Made by a program: the position numbers and the translations under genes
Notes under the pieces: model-generated
Database searches by the model: none
Told to the model about the DNA's origin: nothing
What the model saw: the letters and a program-made list of their open reading frames with translations, nothing else
Assembly (NCBI RefSeq): GCF_000718025.1
Contig: NZ_JODS01000004.1
Span: 283,899 to 347,898 of the forward strand
Direction of reading: 5' to 3'
DNA from: Kitasatospora purpeofusca
GTDB lineage: Bacteria > Actinomycetota > Actinomycetes > Streptomycetales > Streptomycetaceae
DNA length: 64,000 nucleotides
In this document: positions 1 to 8,432 of the stretch, in pieces
Layout of the letters: each line of letters opens with the position of its first letter
Position numbering within the stretch: the stretch's first letter is position 1

Positions 1-1533
1 GAGGACGGCAAGGCCAAGCCCGACAACGACCCGAAGAAGAAGGACCAGGGCGACGAGCCCACCGGTCCGCAGTCCTTCGGCTTCAGCGGGAACAACCCGC
101 TGGGCGCCCTGTTCGGCATGGGCCTGCCCGGCATGCCCGGCGGACCCGGCGCGGGTGGCCCCGGCGCGCCCGGCGCGGGCGACAACCCCTTCGCCGCGAT
201 GTTCGGCGGCCTCAACCCCAACGACCTCGGCGCCGCCTTCCAGCAGCTCGGCCAGATGCTCTCCTTCGAGGGCGGCCCGGTGAACTGGGACCTCGCCAAG
301 GACATCGCCCGGCAGACCGTGGTCGCCGAACCCGCCGAGGGCAAGAGCAAGGACCGCTCCGTCGGCGACGCCGAGCGCTCCGCCGTGGTCGAGGCCGTCC
401 GCCTCGCCGACCTGTGGCTCGACGGCGTCACCACCTTCCCCTCCGGCGCCGCGGCCGCCGTGGCCTGGAGCCGCGCCGAGTGGATCGAGGCCACCCTCCC
501 GGTCTGGAAGGACCTCGTCGACCCCGTCGCCGAGCGGGTCGGCAACGCCATGGGCGGTGTCCTCCCCGAGGAGATGCAGGCCATGGCCGGCCCGCTGATG
601 GGCATGATGCGGTCCATGGGCGGCGCCATGTTCGGCACCCAGATCGGCCAGGCCCTCGGCGCCCTCGCCGGCGAGGTGGTCGGCTCCACCGACGTCGGCC
701 TGCCGCTCGCCCCCGCCGGCAAGGCCGCGCTGCTGCCCCAGAACGTCGCCGAGTTCGGCGAGGGCCTCAATGTGCCGGCCGAGGAGGTCCGCCTCTACCT
801 CGCCCTGCGCGAAGCCGCCCACCAGCGGCTGTTCGCCCACGTGCCGTGGCTGCGCGCCCACCTGCTCGGCGCCGTCGAGGCGTACGCCCGGGGCATCAAG
901 GTCGACACCTCCCGGATGGAGGAGCTCGTCGGCCAGCTCGACCCGGGCAACCCCGAGGCCCTCCAGGAGGCCCTCGCCGGTGGTCTGCTCCAGCCCGAGG
1001 ACACCCCCGAGCAGAAGGCCGCCCTGGCCCGTCTGGAGACCGCCCTCGCGCTCGTCGAGGGCTGGGTCGACGCGGTCGTGCACGCCGCCGCCGAGCCCCA
1101 CCTGCCGCAGGCCGGCGCCCTGCGCGAGACCGTCCGCCGCCGCCGCGCCGCCGGCGGGCCCGCCGAGCAGACCTTCGCCACCCTGGTCGGCCTCGAACTG
1201 CGCCCCCGCCGGCTGCGCGACGCCGCCCGCCTCTGGGCGCTGCTCGCCGACGCCCGCGGCACCGAGGGCCGGGACGACCTCTGGCAGCACCCCGACATGC
1301 TCCCCACCGCCGCCGACCTCGACGACCCGGACGCCTTCGTGCACCGCGGCAGCGCCGACGACCTGGAGGGCGGCATCGACTTCGACGCCCTCGACAAGCT
1401 GCTCGGCGAGGCCGCCGCGGGCGGGGCCGCCGGGTCCGCCAAGCCCGACCTGACGAAGAACGACGGCGGCGACGGCAGCAACGGCAGCGACGGCAGCGAC
1501 GGCGACCAGGGAAAGGGCGAGCCCACCGCATGA
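1..1533 (+). CDS. zincin-like metallohydrolase, DUF2342 family (5' truncated by window edge)
   Basis: The frame is open from base 1 with no start codon before position 118, so the true start lies left of the window. The visible part has a Gly/Pro/Met-rich low-complexity N-terminus, then a mostly helical domain. It contains the family signature REAAHQRLF, with the His codon near base 819, which stands in for a classical HExxH in the actinobacterial Zincin_2/DUF2342 family. The tail is Asp/Gly/Ser-rich (DGSNGSDGSDGD) and probably disordered. Its last codons overlap the next ATG (ATGA), so translation is coupled to the NUDIX gene. Family membership is confident from the motif and length. The substrate is unknown, and metal binding is inferred rather than demonstrated here. 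It corresponds to M. tuberculosis Rv3195. Confidence 0.85.
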   Translation, partial: EDGKAKPDNDPKKKDQGDEPTGPQSFGFSGNNPLGALFGMGLPGMPGGPGAGGPGAPGAGDNPFAAMFGGLNPNDLGAAFQQLGQMLSFEGGPVNWDLAKDIARQTVVAEPAEGKSKDRSVGDAERSAVVEAVRLADLWLDGVTTFPSGAAAAVAWSRAEWIEATLPVWKDLVDPVAERVGNAMGGVLPEEMQAMAGPLMGMMRSMGGAMFGTQIGQALGALAGEVVGSTDVGLPLAPAGKAALLPQNVAEFGEGLNVPAEEVRLYLALREAAHQRLFAHVPWLRAHLLGAVEAYARGIKVDTSRMEELVGQLDPGNPEALQEALAGGLLQPEDTPEQKAALARLETALALVEGWVDAVVHAAAEPHLPQAGALRETVRRRRAAGGPAEQTFATLVGLELRPRRLRDAARLWALLADARGTEGRDDLWQHPDMLPTAADLDDPDAFVHRGSADDLEGGIDFDALDKLLGEAAAGGAAGSAKPDLTKNDGGDGSNGSDGSDGDQGKGEPTA

Positions 1534-2150
1534 CGGCTACCGAGACGGACCTCGCCGACGCCCGGCAGGACGACGCCCCCAGGGGTGGCGCCCTGCACGC
1601 CGACGCGGTCCGCGCCCTGACCGACTGGCGGCCCGCCGAGCCCGAACAGGACCGGCTCCGCCTCGACTACCTGCGCCACCTCGCCGAGCAGCCCGGGGGC
1701 ATGTACCGCTCCTGCCTGCCCGCCCACATCACCGCCAGCGCCGCCGTCGTCGACCCCGCCGCCGGGCGCGTCCTGCTCACCCTGCACCCCAAGGTGGGCC
1801 GCTGGCTGCAGATGGGCGGCCACTGCGAGCCCGGCGACGGCGACCTCGCCGCGGCCGCCCTGCGCGAGGCCACCGAGGAGTCCGGCATCCCCGACCTCGC
1901 GCTGCTCACCCGCGACGGCGCGCCCGTCCCGGTCAAGCTCGACCGCCACCAGGTCCGCTGCACCGGCAAGGACCGGCCGGAGAACACCCACCTCGACGTC
2001 CAGTACATCGCGGTGGCACCGCCCGGCGCCCAGGCGCTGATCAGCGAGGAGTCGCTCGACCTGCGCTGGTTCGACTACGACCGCCTGCCGGAGCTCACCG
2101 ACCACTCGGTGCGCGACCTCGTCGCCCGCGCGCGCGAACTCACCGGCTGA
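1530..2150 (+). CDS. NUDIX hydrolase
   Basis: This 206-residue protein should hydrolyse a nucleoside diphosphate linked to another moiety; the substrate cannot be told from sequence. The NUDIX helix is at about residues 96-120, with GGHCEPGDGD followed by ALREATEESGI. The REATEESG metal-binding core is intact, while the first Glu of the consensus is Asp here, as in many actinobacterial members. The ATG at 1530 overlaps the stop of the upstream zincin gene by four bases (ATGA), which decides the start and implies translational coupling. A strong hairpin 28 bases after the stop ends the unit. The NUDIX assignment is confident and the specificity unknown. Confidence 0.9.
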   Translation: MTATETDLADARQDDAPRGGALHADAVRALTDWRPAEPEQDRLRLDYLRHLAEQPGGMYRSCLPAHITASAAVVDPAAGRVLLTLHPKVGRWLQMGGHCEPGDGDLAAAALREATEESGIPDLALLTRDGAPVPVKLDRHQVRCTGKDRPENTHLDVQYIAVAPPGAQALISEESLDLRWFDYDRLPELTDHSVRDLVARARELTG

Positions 2151-2177
2151 GGCGTTCGGGGGCGCGAGTACGACGAG

Positions 2178-2208
2178 AGGGGCGCGGGCCGCATTGGCCC
2201 GCGCCCCT
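2178..2208. terminator. bidirectional intrinsic terminator between convergent genes
   Basis: AGGGGCGCGGGCC and GGCCCGCGCCCCT form a perfect 13-bp stem around the loop GCATT. It lies between the NUDIX gene and the convergent metallopeptidase gene. There is no strong U tract, as is usual in high-GC actinobacteria. A low-complexity CTCC/GTC-rich stretch follows to about 2256. Confidence 0.7.
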
Positions 2209-2307
2209 CCGTCCGTCCTCCTCCGCCTGTCTTCCTCCGTCTGTCCTCCTCCACCGGATCCACCGGGACCCGGTGGCAGGGCCGGCGAAGGGACCGAGCC
2301 GCAGGAC

Positions 2308-3015
2308 TCAGCCGCAGGACTCGGCCGGACCGGGCTCCGCCGGATCCTCGTGCCGGGCCCCCGGGATGTGCGGCAGCCGGGCCGCCGACACCACGCCCTC
2401 CAGATAGCCCCGCGCCCGCTCCGTCCGCGGATACGCCTCCAGCAGCGCCCAGAAGTCCGGACCGTGGTCCGGCACCAGCAGGTGCGCCAGCTCGTGCAGC
2501 AGCACGTAGTCGACCACGTACTCCGGCATCCCCTGCAGGCGGTGCGAGAGCCGGATCGTCCGCTCACTGGGGGTGCACGAACCCCAGCGCGAGTTCTGAT
2601 TGGTCACCCATCGGACCTGGGCGGGCTGCGCCCGACCGCCCAGATACGCCGCCGAGAGCTCCCGCGCCCGGGCCACCAGCGCATCGTCGCCGAGCACCCG
2701 GCGGCTCTCCTGCGCCGCCAGCTTCTCCAGCATCTGCGCGACCCAGCGCTGCTCCTCCGCGTGCGACATCCGGGCCGGAATCAGCACGATGGTGCGATCG
2801 CCCTCGCGGTACGCGGACACCGTCCGGCTGCGGCGGGCACTGCGCCGCACCTCCACCCGGGAGCGGTCGAAGGGCTCCCGCGCGGGCGACGGCTGCTGCT
2901 CCGGACACTGCTGCTCCGGACGCCCACGCGTACTCGGCGCCGCCACTTGCGACCCGGACGCTGCACGGGCACGCCGAGGCGACGCCGGGGGATGGGAGTC
3001 CCGTTCGGCTGCCAT
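2308..3015 (-). CDS. YgjP-like (M48-type) metallopeptidase domain protein
   Basis: This 235-residue protein carries the zinc peptidase motif HELAH at residues 174-178, a further His at about 184 (VPDHGPDFW) and the family signature NSRWGSCTP at about 141-149. Together these define the YgjP-like/DUF45 metallopeptidases. The first ~50 residues are Ser/Pro/Gln/Arg-rich and look disordered. There is no signal peptide or membrane segment, so it is probably cytoplasmic. Its natural substrate is not known for the family. It is monocistronic, convergent with the NUDIX gene and divergent from the ThiF-like gene. The shared upstream region contains two DnaA-box-like 9-mers. Confidence 0.88.
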   Translation of the reverse strand: MAAERDSHPPASPRRARAASGSQVAAPSTRGRPEQQCPEQQPSPAREPFDRSRVEVRRSARRSRTVSAYREGDRTIVLIPARMSHAEEQRWVAQMLEKLAAQESRRVLGDDALVARARELSAAYLGGRAQPAQVRWVTNQNSRWGSCTPSERTIRLSHRLQGMPEYVVDYVLLHELAHLLVPDHGPDFWALLEAYPRTERARGYLEGVVSAARLPHIPGARHEDPAEPGPAESCG

Positions 3016-3141
3016 GGCACACGACGTTACCCGTTACCCCTGACAGAAGTCCGCTGCCGTGGCCGAAATCTTTCGTGGAGCGATCGGGAACGAAAGGCCG
3101 ACGGAAGGTGTCCGGAATCCGACATCAGTCCGCACGACAAG

Positions 3142-3197
3142 TTATCCACAGGGCATGCGAACGGATCATCCGATCATCGATCCGTGCCTGTGGACAA
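3142..3197. promoter_or_regulatory. inverted pair of DnaA-box-like 9-mers
   Basis: TTATCCACA lies at 3142-3150 and TGTGGACAA (the reverse complement of TTGTCCACA) at 3189-3197. The first equals the classical E. coli DnaA box and the second the Streptomyces-preferred box. They face each other in the intergenic region between the divergent metallopeptidase and ThiF-like genes. Binding by DnaA is an inference. Confidence 0.45.
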
Positions 3198-3270
3198 CCC
3201 GCCGCACCCGACCGCCCCGATCGGGCATGCTGCCGTCGGCCGTCCGGAAACGATCGGGAGGAAGACCACC

Positions 3271-4359
3271 GTGCGCCTCGCCCTCAAGCCCGCCCTCTCC
3301 CGCAGCTGGCGGGACTCGGACACCCTGCAGTTCGGCACCGTCCCCCAGCACGCGGGCGTGCTCGCCCACGCCTCCGGCAAGGTGCTGCGCGAGTTCCTCG
3401 ACCTGGTCGACGGGACTCGCGACCGGCCCGCCCTGCTGGCCGAGAGCGAGCGGATCGGCTTCGGGCGCGACCCGGCCGACTCCCTCCTCGACCTCCTGGA
3501 GGAGGCCGGGGTGCTCGACGACGCCGAGGCCGCGGCCGGCGCCCTCGCGCTCTTCCCGCAGCCGCACCGCGAGCTGCTCGGCCCGGACCTCGCCTCGCTG
3601 TCGCTGATCCACCCGGGCCCCGGCGCCGCGCCCGCCGTCCTGGCCCGGCGGCCCGGGCACGCCGTCGAGGTCCGCGGCGCCGGCCGGATCGGGGCGGCCG
3701 TGGGCGCCGTCCTCTCGGCGGGCGGCATCGGCAGGGTCACCGTGGTCGACTCCGGCCGGGTCGCGCCGGGCGACTGCTCCCCCGCCGGGCTCCCGCCGAC
3801 CGACGTCGGCCGGATCCGTGCCACCGCCGCCCGCGAGGCCGTCGACCGGGCCGCGGCCCGGAGCCCGGCCCGGCGCAACCGGCGCCCCAGACCCGGGCCG
3901 CCCGACCTGGTGGTGCTCGCGCCCCGCGACGGCAGCGCGGCCTTCGCCGGCGGCACACCCCTGGCCCGGGAGCTGCTGCGGGCCGGCGTCCCGCACCTGT
4001 ACGTCGGCGTGGTCGAGGAGTACGGGGTGGTCGGCCCCCTGGTCGCGCCGGGGGTCTCGGCCTGCGGCCACTGCCTGGTCCTGGCCCGGGAGGACCAGGA
4101 CGCCGCCTGGCCGAGGATCCTGGCCCAACTCGCCGACGGCGGCCCGGGGCGGGCCCCGACACCGGCCTGCGACACCGCCCTCGCCACCGCGGTCGCCGGG
4201 CTGGCCGCACTGCACGTCCAGGTGTTCCTGGACGGGGGCCGCCCGCCCAGCCTGGACGGCTGGTGCGAACTCTCGGCCGTCGACGGGACGTCCCGCCGGC
4301 TGCGCCTCAAGGGCCACCCGGAGTGCGGCTGCCTCTGGCAGCCGACCGCACCGCACTGA
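3271..4359 (+). CDS. ThiF-family E1-like protein (TOMM/ocin-ThiF type), orphan
   Basis: This 362-residue protein starts at GTG 3271, nine bases after a GGGAGG ribosome-binding site. The N-terminal ~95 residues resemble the winged-helix peptide-recognition part of ocin-ThiF/cyclodehydratase E1-like proteins. A Rossmann segment follows with RGAGRIGAAVGAVL at about 133-146 and a downstream VTVVDSG strand. Cys pairs ACGHC (~264) and ECGC (~351) fit a structural zinc site. Relatives bind leader peptides in azole-forming RiPP pathways or adenylate ubiquitin-like proteins. No YcaO enzyme, precursor peptide or transporter lies beside it, so its job is open. Family assignment is fairly confident; a RiPP role is only an inference. 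Confidence 0.75.
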   Translation: MRLALKPALSRSWRDSDTLQFGTVPQHAGVLAHASGKVLREFLDLVDGTRDRPALLAESERIGFGRDPADSLLDLLEEAGVLDDAEAAAGALALFPQPHRELLGPDLASLSLIHPGPGAAPAVLARRPGHAVEVRGAGRIGAAVGAVLSAGGIGRVTVVDSGRVAPGDCSPAGLPPTDVGRIRATAAREAVDRAAARSPARRNRRPRPGPPDLVVLAPRDGSAAFAGGTPLARELLRAGVPHLYVGVVEEYGVVGPLVAPGVSACGHCLVLAREDQDAAWPRILAQLADGGPGRAPTPACDTALATAVAGLAALHVQVFLDGGRPPSLDGWCELSAVDGTSRRLRLKGHPECGCLWQPTAPH

Positions 4360-4554
4360 GACCCGGGGCACTCTCTTCAGGATCACCAACCGGACTGGAG
4401 GGGAAGAGTCTTGATCATTCGTCAGTCGCGCGGGAAAAGGGGGCACCGCAGGGCCCTGGAGCTACTACTGTGGCGTCGGCCGCCCGGCCGATGCCGAGGG
4501 TGGCACGCGCAACGATCGCAACGCTCGTGCACGACCTCACCGAGAGGTATCGAC

Positions 4555-6078
4555 ATGATCACTCGCAGATCGCTCATCGGCGCCGGGGCCCTGGCCGTCC
4601 CGCTGGCCGCCGTCCCGGCCCTGCCCGCCGTCGCCACCGCGACCGAGGCCGGGCGACGACGATGGTCCCGGCTCTCCGACCGTCTGCACGGCACGCTCGT
4701 CCTCCCCGGCGACCCGACCTACGACGTCGCCAAGCAGATCGGCCAGGCCCGCTTCGACTCGGTCGAACCGGCCGCCGTCGCCTACTGCGTCGACGAGGCG
4801 GACGTCTCGCTCTGCCTCCGCTACGCCCAGGACCACGACCTGCCGATCGCCGTCCGCGCCGGCGGCCACAGCGGCGGCGGCTGGTCCACCGGCACCGGTC
4901 TGGTGGTCGACGTCTCCCGGCTGAACAGCGCCGCGGTGACACCCGGGTCCGCCACCTTCGGCGGCGGCACCCAGCTCGTCGACGTGACCAACGCCGTCGC
5001 CCCGCACGGCCTGGCCGTCTCCGGCGGCTTCTGCCCCACCGTGTCCCTCGGCGGCTTCCTCCAGGGCGGCGGCATCGGCCTGCTGACCCGCCATGTCGGC
5101 ATCTCCAGCGACAAGGTGACCTCGGCCCGGGTGGTGCTGGCGAACGGCCGGACCGTCACCGCCTCGGCCCAGGAGCACGACGACCTGTACTGGGCGCTGC
5201 GCGGCGGCGGTGGCGGCAACTTCGGTGTCGTCACCTCCTACACGGTGACCCCGGTGCCGGTGACGACCCTGAGCATGGCCAGCCTCACCTGGTCCTTCGA
5301 CCGCGCGGTGGATGTGCTGGACGCCTGGGCGCACTGGCTCCCCGACGCCCCGCGGACCCTGGGCGGCGGCGCGGTGGTCGGTCTGCGGGACGCCGCGCCC
5401 GGCGCCACCCCGTTCGTCTCGGTACTGGTCGGTTCGGTCGGCACCGAGGCCGAACTCAACACCCAGATAGGCCGGTTGGTCGACCTGGTGGGCGCGGTGC
5501 CGGCCTCCCGGAGCGGCTACACCGCCCCGTACCTGTCCGTCATGATGGGCTTCTACGGCTGCGGCGCCTACACCCAGGACCAGTGCCACCGGACGGGTAC
5601 CGGGCCGGCGGCCCTGCTGCCCCGGCCGACCGCCGCGGTGGACCGGGGCCGCCTGTTCGACGCCCCGCCGCCGCGCGCGGTCTGGGACGCCGCGGTCGGC
5701 CTGCTGGACCGGGACCGGCTGGCCGGGCAGCAGCGGATGGTGCAGTTGAGCGCGCTCGGCGGCGCCGCCAACGATCCGGCGCGCACGGCCACCGCCTACG
5801 TCCACCGGAACGCGCTGTTCAACGCGAGCCTCGGCGCGGTGATCGCCTCCGGGCCGGTGGACCCGACGGCGATCGCGGCGGCCCGGAGCTGGGCGGACGC
5901 CGGTTTCGCGGTACTCGACCCGCACTCCTCCGGCGAGACGTACCAGAACTTCGTCGATCCCGGACTGCCGGACTGGCGGGGCGCCTACTACGGGGAGAAC
6001 TATCCCCGGCTGGTCGCGGTGAAGCGCCGGTACGACCCGCACCGGCTGTTCTCCTTCGCCCAGGCCGTCGGGGGCTGA
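4555..6078 (+). CDS. Tat-exported FAD-linked oxidase, berberine-bridge (BBE) type
   Basis: This 507-residue protein has a twin-arginine signal (ITRRSLIGAGALAVPLAAV) ending in an Ala-rich cleavage region, so it should be exported folded. The FAD-binding domain shows RAGGHSGGG at about residue 101, which supplies the His for covalent flavin attachment. It also shows GGFCPTVSLGG at about 158, which supplies the Cys for a second covalent bond, predicting bicovalent FAD. The C-terminus has the BBE motif YYGENYPRL and KRRYDPHRLF. Such enzymes oxidise sugars or secondary metabolites with oxygen. The start is chosen at the signal peptide, after GAGAGG. An in-frame TTG at 4411 also has a Shine-Dalgarno but would bury the signal. 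Confidence 0.88.
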   Translation: MITRRSLIGAGALAVPLAAVPALPAVATATEAGRRRWSRLSDRLHGTLVLPGDPTYDVAKQIGQARFDSVEPAAVAYCVDEADVSLCLRYAQDHDLPIAVRAGGHSGGGWSTGTGLVVDVSRLNSAAVTPGSATFGGGTQLVDVTNAVAPHGLAVSGGFCPTVSLGGFLQGGGIGLLTRHVGISSDKVTSARVVLANGRTVTASAQEHDDLYWALRGGGGGNFGVVTSYTVTPVPVTTLSMASLTWSFDRAVDVLDAWAHWLPDAPRTLGGGAVVGLRDAAPGATPFVSVLVGSVGTEAELNTQIGRLVDLVGAVPASRSGYTAPYLSVMMGFYGCGAYTQDQCHRTGTGPAALLPRPTAAVDRGRLFDAPPPRAVWDAAVGLLDRDRLAGQQRMVQLSALGGAANDPARTATAYVHRNALFNASLGAVIASGPVDPTAIAAARSWADAGFAVLDPHSSGETYQNFVDPGLPDWRGAYYGENYPRLVAVKRRYDPHRLFSFAQAVGG

Positions 6079-6088
6079 CCCGGCCCGG

Positions 6089-6117
6089 CCTCCGGGCCCG
6101 ACCGTCGGGCCCGGAGG
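6089..6117. terminator. intrinsic terminator after the FAD oxidase gene
   Basis: CCTCCGGGCCCGAC and GTCGGGCCCGGAGG form a near-continuous 14-bp stem 11 bases after the stop codon. A second weaker copy of the same GC-rich element follows within 40 bases. Confidence 0.65.
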
Positions 6118-6269
6118 TCCGAACCCGGAGCTCCGGGCCCGACGGCGACCGGCACCACCCCGGCGGGGCGGCCGATTCCGGCCGGGGCCGCACCGTCGAG
6201 CGGGCACAATGGCGTATGACGGTCGGCCCCCGCCGCGGGGGCCTGGGGCATGTCGACTTGGAGGCCCGG

Positions 6270-7823
6270 GTGAGCGATCTTCCGCGCAAGGCAATGACCC
6301 GCACGGCAAGACTCGCCGCCCTGCCGCTGGGGATAGCCGGCCGGGCCACCCTGGGGTTGGGGAAGCGGATCGGCGGCCGGTCGGCCGAGGTGGTGACCGC
6401 CGAGCTGCAACAGGCGACCGCCGACCAGCTGTTCAAGGTCCTGGGCGAGCTCAAGGGCGGGGCGATGAAGTTCGGACAGGTGCTGTCCGTCTTCGAGGCC
6501 GCGCTGCCCGAGGAGGTGGCCGGACCCTACCGGGCGGCGTTGACCAAGCTGCAGGACGCCGCGCCGCCGATGCCGGCCGCGAAGGTGCACGCGGCTCTGG
6601 CGGAGCGGCTGGGCGCGGACTGGCGGAGCCTGTTCCTGGAGTTCGAGGACCGGCCGTCGGCGGCCGCGTCGATCGGCCAGGTGCACCGGGCGGTGTGGCA
6701 CGACGGCCGCACCGTCGCGGTCAAGGTCCAGTACCCGGGAGCCGGTGACGCGCTGCTGGCGGACCTGACGCAGCTGAGCCGGGTGGCGTGGCTGCTGGGT
6801 CCGCTGATTCCGGGCCTGGACATCAAGCCCTTGATCACGGAGCTGCGGGAGCGGGTCGCCGAGGAGCTCGACTACGAGCTGGAGGCCCAGGCCCAGCGCC
6901 GTCATGCCGAGGAGTTCGCGGACGATCCGGAGATCGCGGTGCCCGGGGTGGTCGCCCAGGCGGACCAGGTCCTGGTGTCGGAGTGGATGGACGGCACACC
7001 CCTGGCCGAGGTGATCGCCTCGGGGACGCAGGAGGAGCGGGACCGGGCGGGGAAGCTGCTGGCGCGGTTCCTGTTCGCCGGTCCGTCGCGGACGGGGCTG
7101 CTGCACGCGGATCCGCACCCGGGCAACTTCCGGCTGCTGAAGGACGACGGCCCGGTGGAGGGCTGGCGGCTGGGGGTGCTGGACTTCGGGACGGTGGACC
7201 GGCTGCCGGGCGGGCTGCCGGCGCCGATCGGGGCGTCCCTGCGGATGGCGCTGGCCGGGGACGCGGCGGGCGTGCTGGCGATGCTGCGCGAGGAGGGCTT
7301 CGTGAAGCCCTCGATCGAGCTGGACCCGGACGCGGTGCTGGACTACCTGGTGCCGATCATCGAGCCGGCGGCGGTGGAGTCGTTCCACTTCACCCGGGCG
7401 TGGATGCGGGCCCAGGCGGCGCGGATCGCGGATCCGCGCTCCCCCGCGTACAACCTCGGCAAGCAGTTGAACCTGCCGCCGTCGTACCTGCTGATCCACC
7501 GGGTGACGCTGAGCACCATCGGGGTGCTGTGCCAGTTGGGTGCGAAGGCGCCGTTCCGGGTCGAGATGCTGGAGTGGCTGCCGGAGTTCGCGGGGCCGGG
7601 CTCGGCGGGCAGCCGCCCGACGGCGCGGACGGCGGCTCCCGAGGGCACGACCGAGCAGGACACGACGGAGCAGGACACGACGGAACAGGGCACGACCGGG
7701 AAGGCCGCCGCCCGGAAGACCGCGTCGCAGAAGGCCGCGGCTCCGAAGGCCACGACCCAGAAGGGCGCGGCCACGAAGCGGTCGGCGCCCGCGCGGCGCC
7801 GGGGCCCGTCGACCGGGGACTGA
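6270..7823 (+). CDS. ABC1/UbiB (AarF) atypical kinase-like protein
   Basis: This 517-residue protein keeps all ABC1 hallmarks: KFGQ (KxGQ) near residue 68, the Ala-rich loop AAASIGQVH at about 131, VAVKVQYPG, the catalytic-loop motif HADPHPGNF at about 278, and DFG at about 305. ABC1 proteins are kinase-like ATPases. The M. tuberculosis counterpart Rv3197 sits next to whiB7 and is in its resistance regulon. The C-terminal ~60 residues are a TTEQD tandem repeat followed by a Lys/Ala tail, likely disordered. GTG 6270 is chosen because GGAGG lies five bases upstream; ATG 6216 has no such site. It is convergent with the whiB7 unit. Confidence 0.9.
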   Translation: MSDLPRKAMTRTARLAALPLGIAGRATLGLGKRIGGRSAEVVTAELQQATADQLFKVLGELKGGAMKFGQVLSVFEAALPEEVAGPYRAALTKLQDAAPPMPAAKVHAALAERLGADWRSLFLEFEDRPSAAASIGQVHRAVWHDGRTVAVKVQYPGAGDALLADLTQLSRVAWLLGPLIPGLDIKPLITELRERVAEELDYELEAQAQRRHAEEFADDPEIAVPGVVAQADQVLVSEWMDGTPLAEVIASGTQEERDRAGKLLARFLFAGPSRTGLLHADPHPGNFRLLKDDGPVEGWRLGVLDFGTVDRLPGGLPAPIGASLRMALAGDAAGVLAMLREEGFVKPSIELDPDAVLDYLVPIIEPAAVESFHFTRAWMRAQAARIADPRSPAYNLGKQLNLPPSYLLIHRVTLSTIGVLCQLGAKAPFRVEMLEWLPEFAGPGSAGSRPTARTAAPEGTTEQDTTEQDTTEQGTTGKAAARKTASQKAAAPKATTQKGAATKRSAPARRRGPSTGD

Positions 7824-7870
7824 CCGCCCAACCGTCCACCGTTGCCCGCCGCCCGCCGCGGCGGGCAACG

Positions 7871-7910
7871 GCCGCAGGCCGCCCCCCGGAGTCGGGGGGC
7901 GGCCTGCGGC
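7871..7910. terminator. strong intrinsic terminator
   Basis: GCCGCAGGCCGCCCCCCG and its exact reverse complement form an 18-bp perfect stem with the loop GAGT, 48 bases after the ABC1 gene. Confidence 0.8.
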
Positions 7911-7981
7911 GCGACGGGGGTCCGGCGGGGCCGGGCGGGTGCCGGCGTCCCGGTCACCCGGCGGCACTGCCCGGGCATGGC

Positions 7982-8035
7982 GATGTCGCCTCGGGTCGGC
8001 GCCACCTCTCGGTGGTCCGACCTCGGGGCGACATC
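7982..8035. terminator. hairpin at the 3' end of the whiB7-linked gene
   Basis: GATGTCGCCTCGGGTCGG and CCGACCTCGGGGCGACATC form a long imperfect stem that starts inside the stop codon region of the minus-strand coiled-coil gene. It is probably its terminator and insulates it from the convergent ABC1 gene. Confidence 0.55.
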
Positions 8036-8432
8036 ACATCAGGGCGACGGCGATGGCCTTGCGGGCCCGCAGCGAGGCACGCTCGGCCTTCTGCTTGAGC
8101 CGGTGGGCCCGGGCGACCCGGCCGACGAGCCGTTGGTGCTCGGCCTCCTGGAGGCGCTCTTGCATATGGGCCCGGGCCAGGGATTCGTGGAGGAGTTGCA
8201 TTTCGAGGGTCCTGTTCTGGATCTGAAGTTCGGTGGTCTGCTCAGCGCGGACGGTCGGATCGATGGCGGCGGCGGTCATGTGGTGGTCCTGCTCGGAGTG
8301 CGTCGTCGGAAAGGGGTGGATGCGGGCGGCGTCGGCCTTGGCGGCCGCGAGGCGTACGGATCGGCGGAGGGAGTCGTCCGGCAGGGGCTGCTCTCCCCGG
8401 CGGACGGCCTCGGCCCTGGACGCGGGGTTCAC
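8034..8432 (-). CDS. small coiled-coil protein translationally coupled to whiB7
   Basis: This 132-residue protein is of unknown function. The GTG start at 8432 overlaps the whiB7 stop (GTGA), so the two are almost certainly one transcript with coupled translation. Residues ~60-125 (QIQNRTLEMQLLHESLARAH and following) have the charge and Leu/Ala heptad pattern of a long coiled coil. The C-terminus is strongly basic (HRLKQKAERASLRARK). There is no membrane segment or signal. By position it may modulate WhiB7 or bind ribosomes or RNA, but nothing in the sequence proves this. An internal ATG (MTAAAIDP) could give a shorter product, but the GTGA overlap favours the long form. Confidence 0.7.
   Translation of the reverse strand: MNPASRAEAVRRGEQPLPDDSLRRSVRLAAAKADAARIHPFPTTHSEQDHHMTAAAIDPTVRAEQTTELQIQNRTLEMQLLHESLARAHMQERLQEAEHQRLVGRVARAHRLKQKAERASLRARKAIAVALM

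Noticed and set aside
4411..4554. Extended start (TTG 4411, with Shine-Dalgarno) for the flavin oxidase
   Set aside because: It would place 48 Arg-rich residues before an obvious twin-arginine signal peptide. ATG 4555 has its own GAGAGG site.
3075..7823. A 1582-codon open frame spanning ThiF, flavin oxidase and ABC1 genes
   Set aside because: Only its 3' part (from 6270) is a recognisable protein. The rest is an Arg/Pro-rich frame overlapping two well-supported genes, an effect of high GC.
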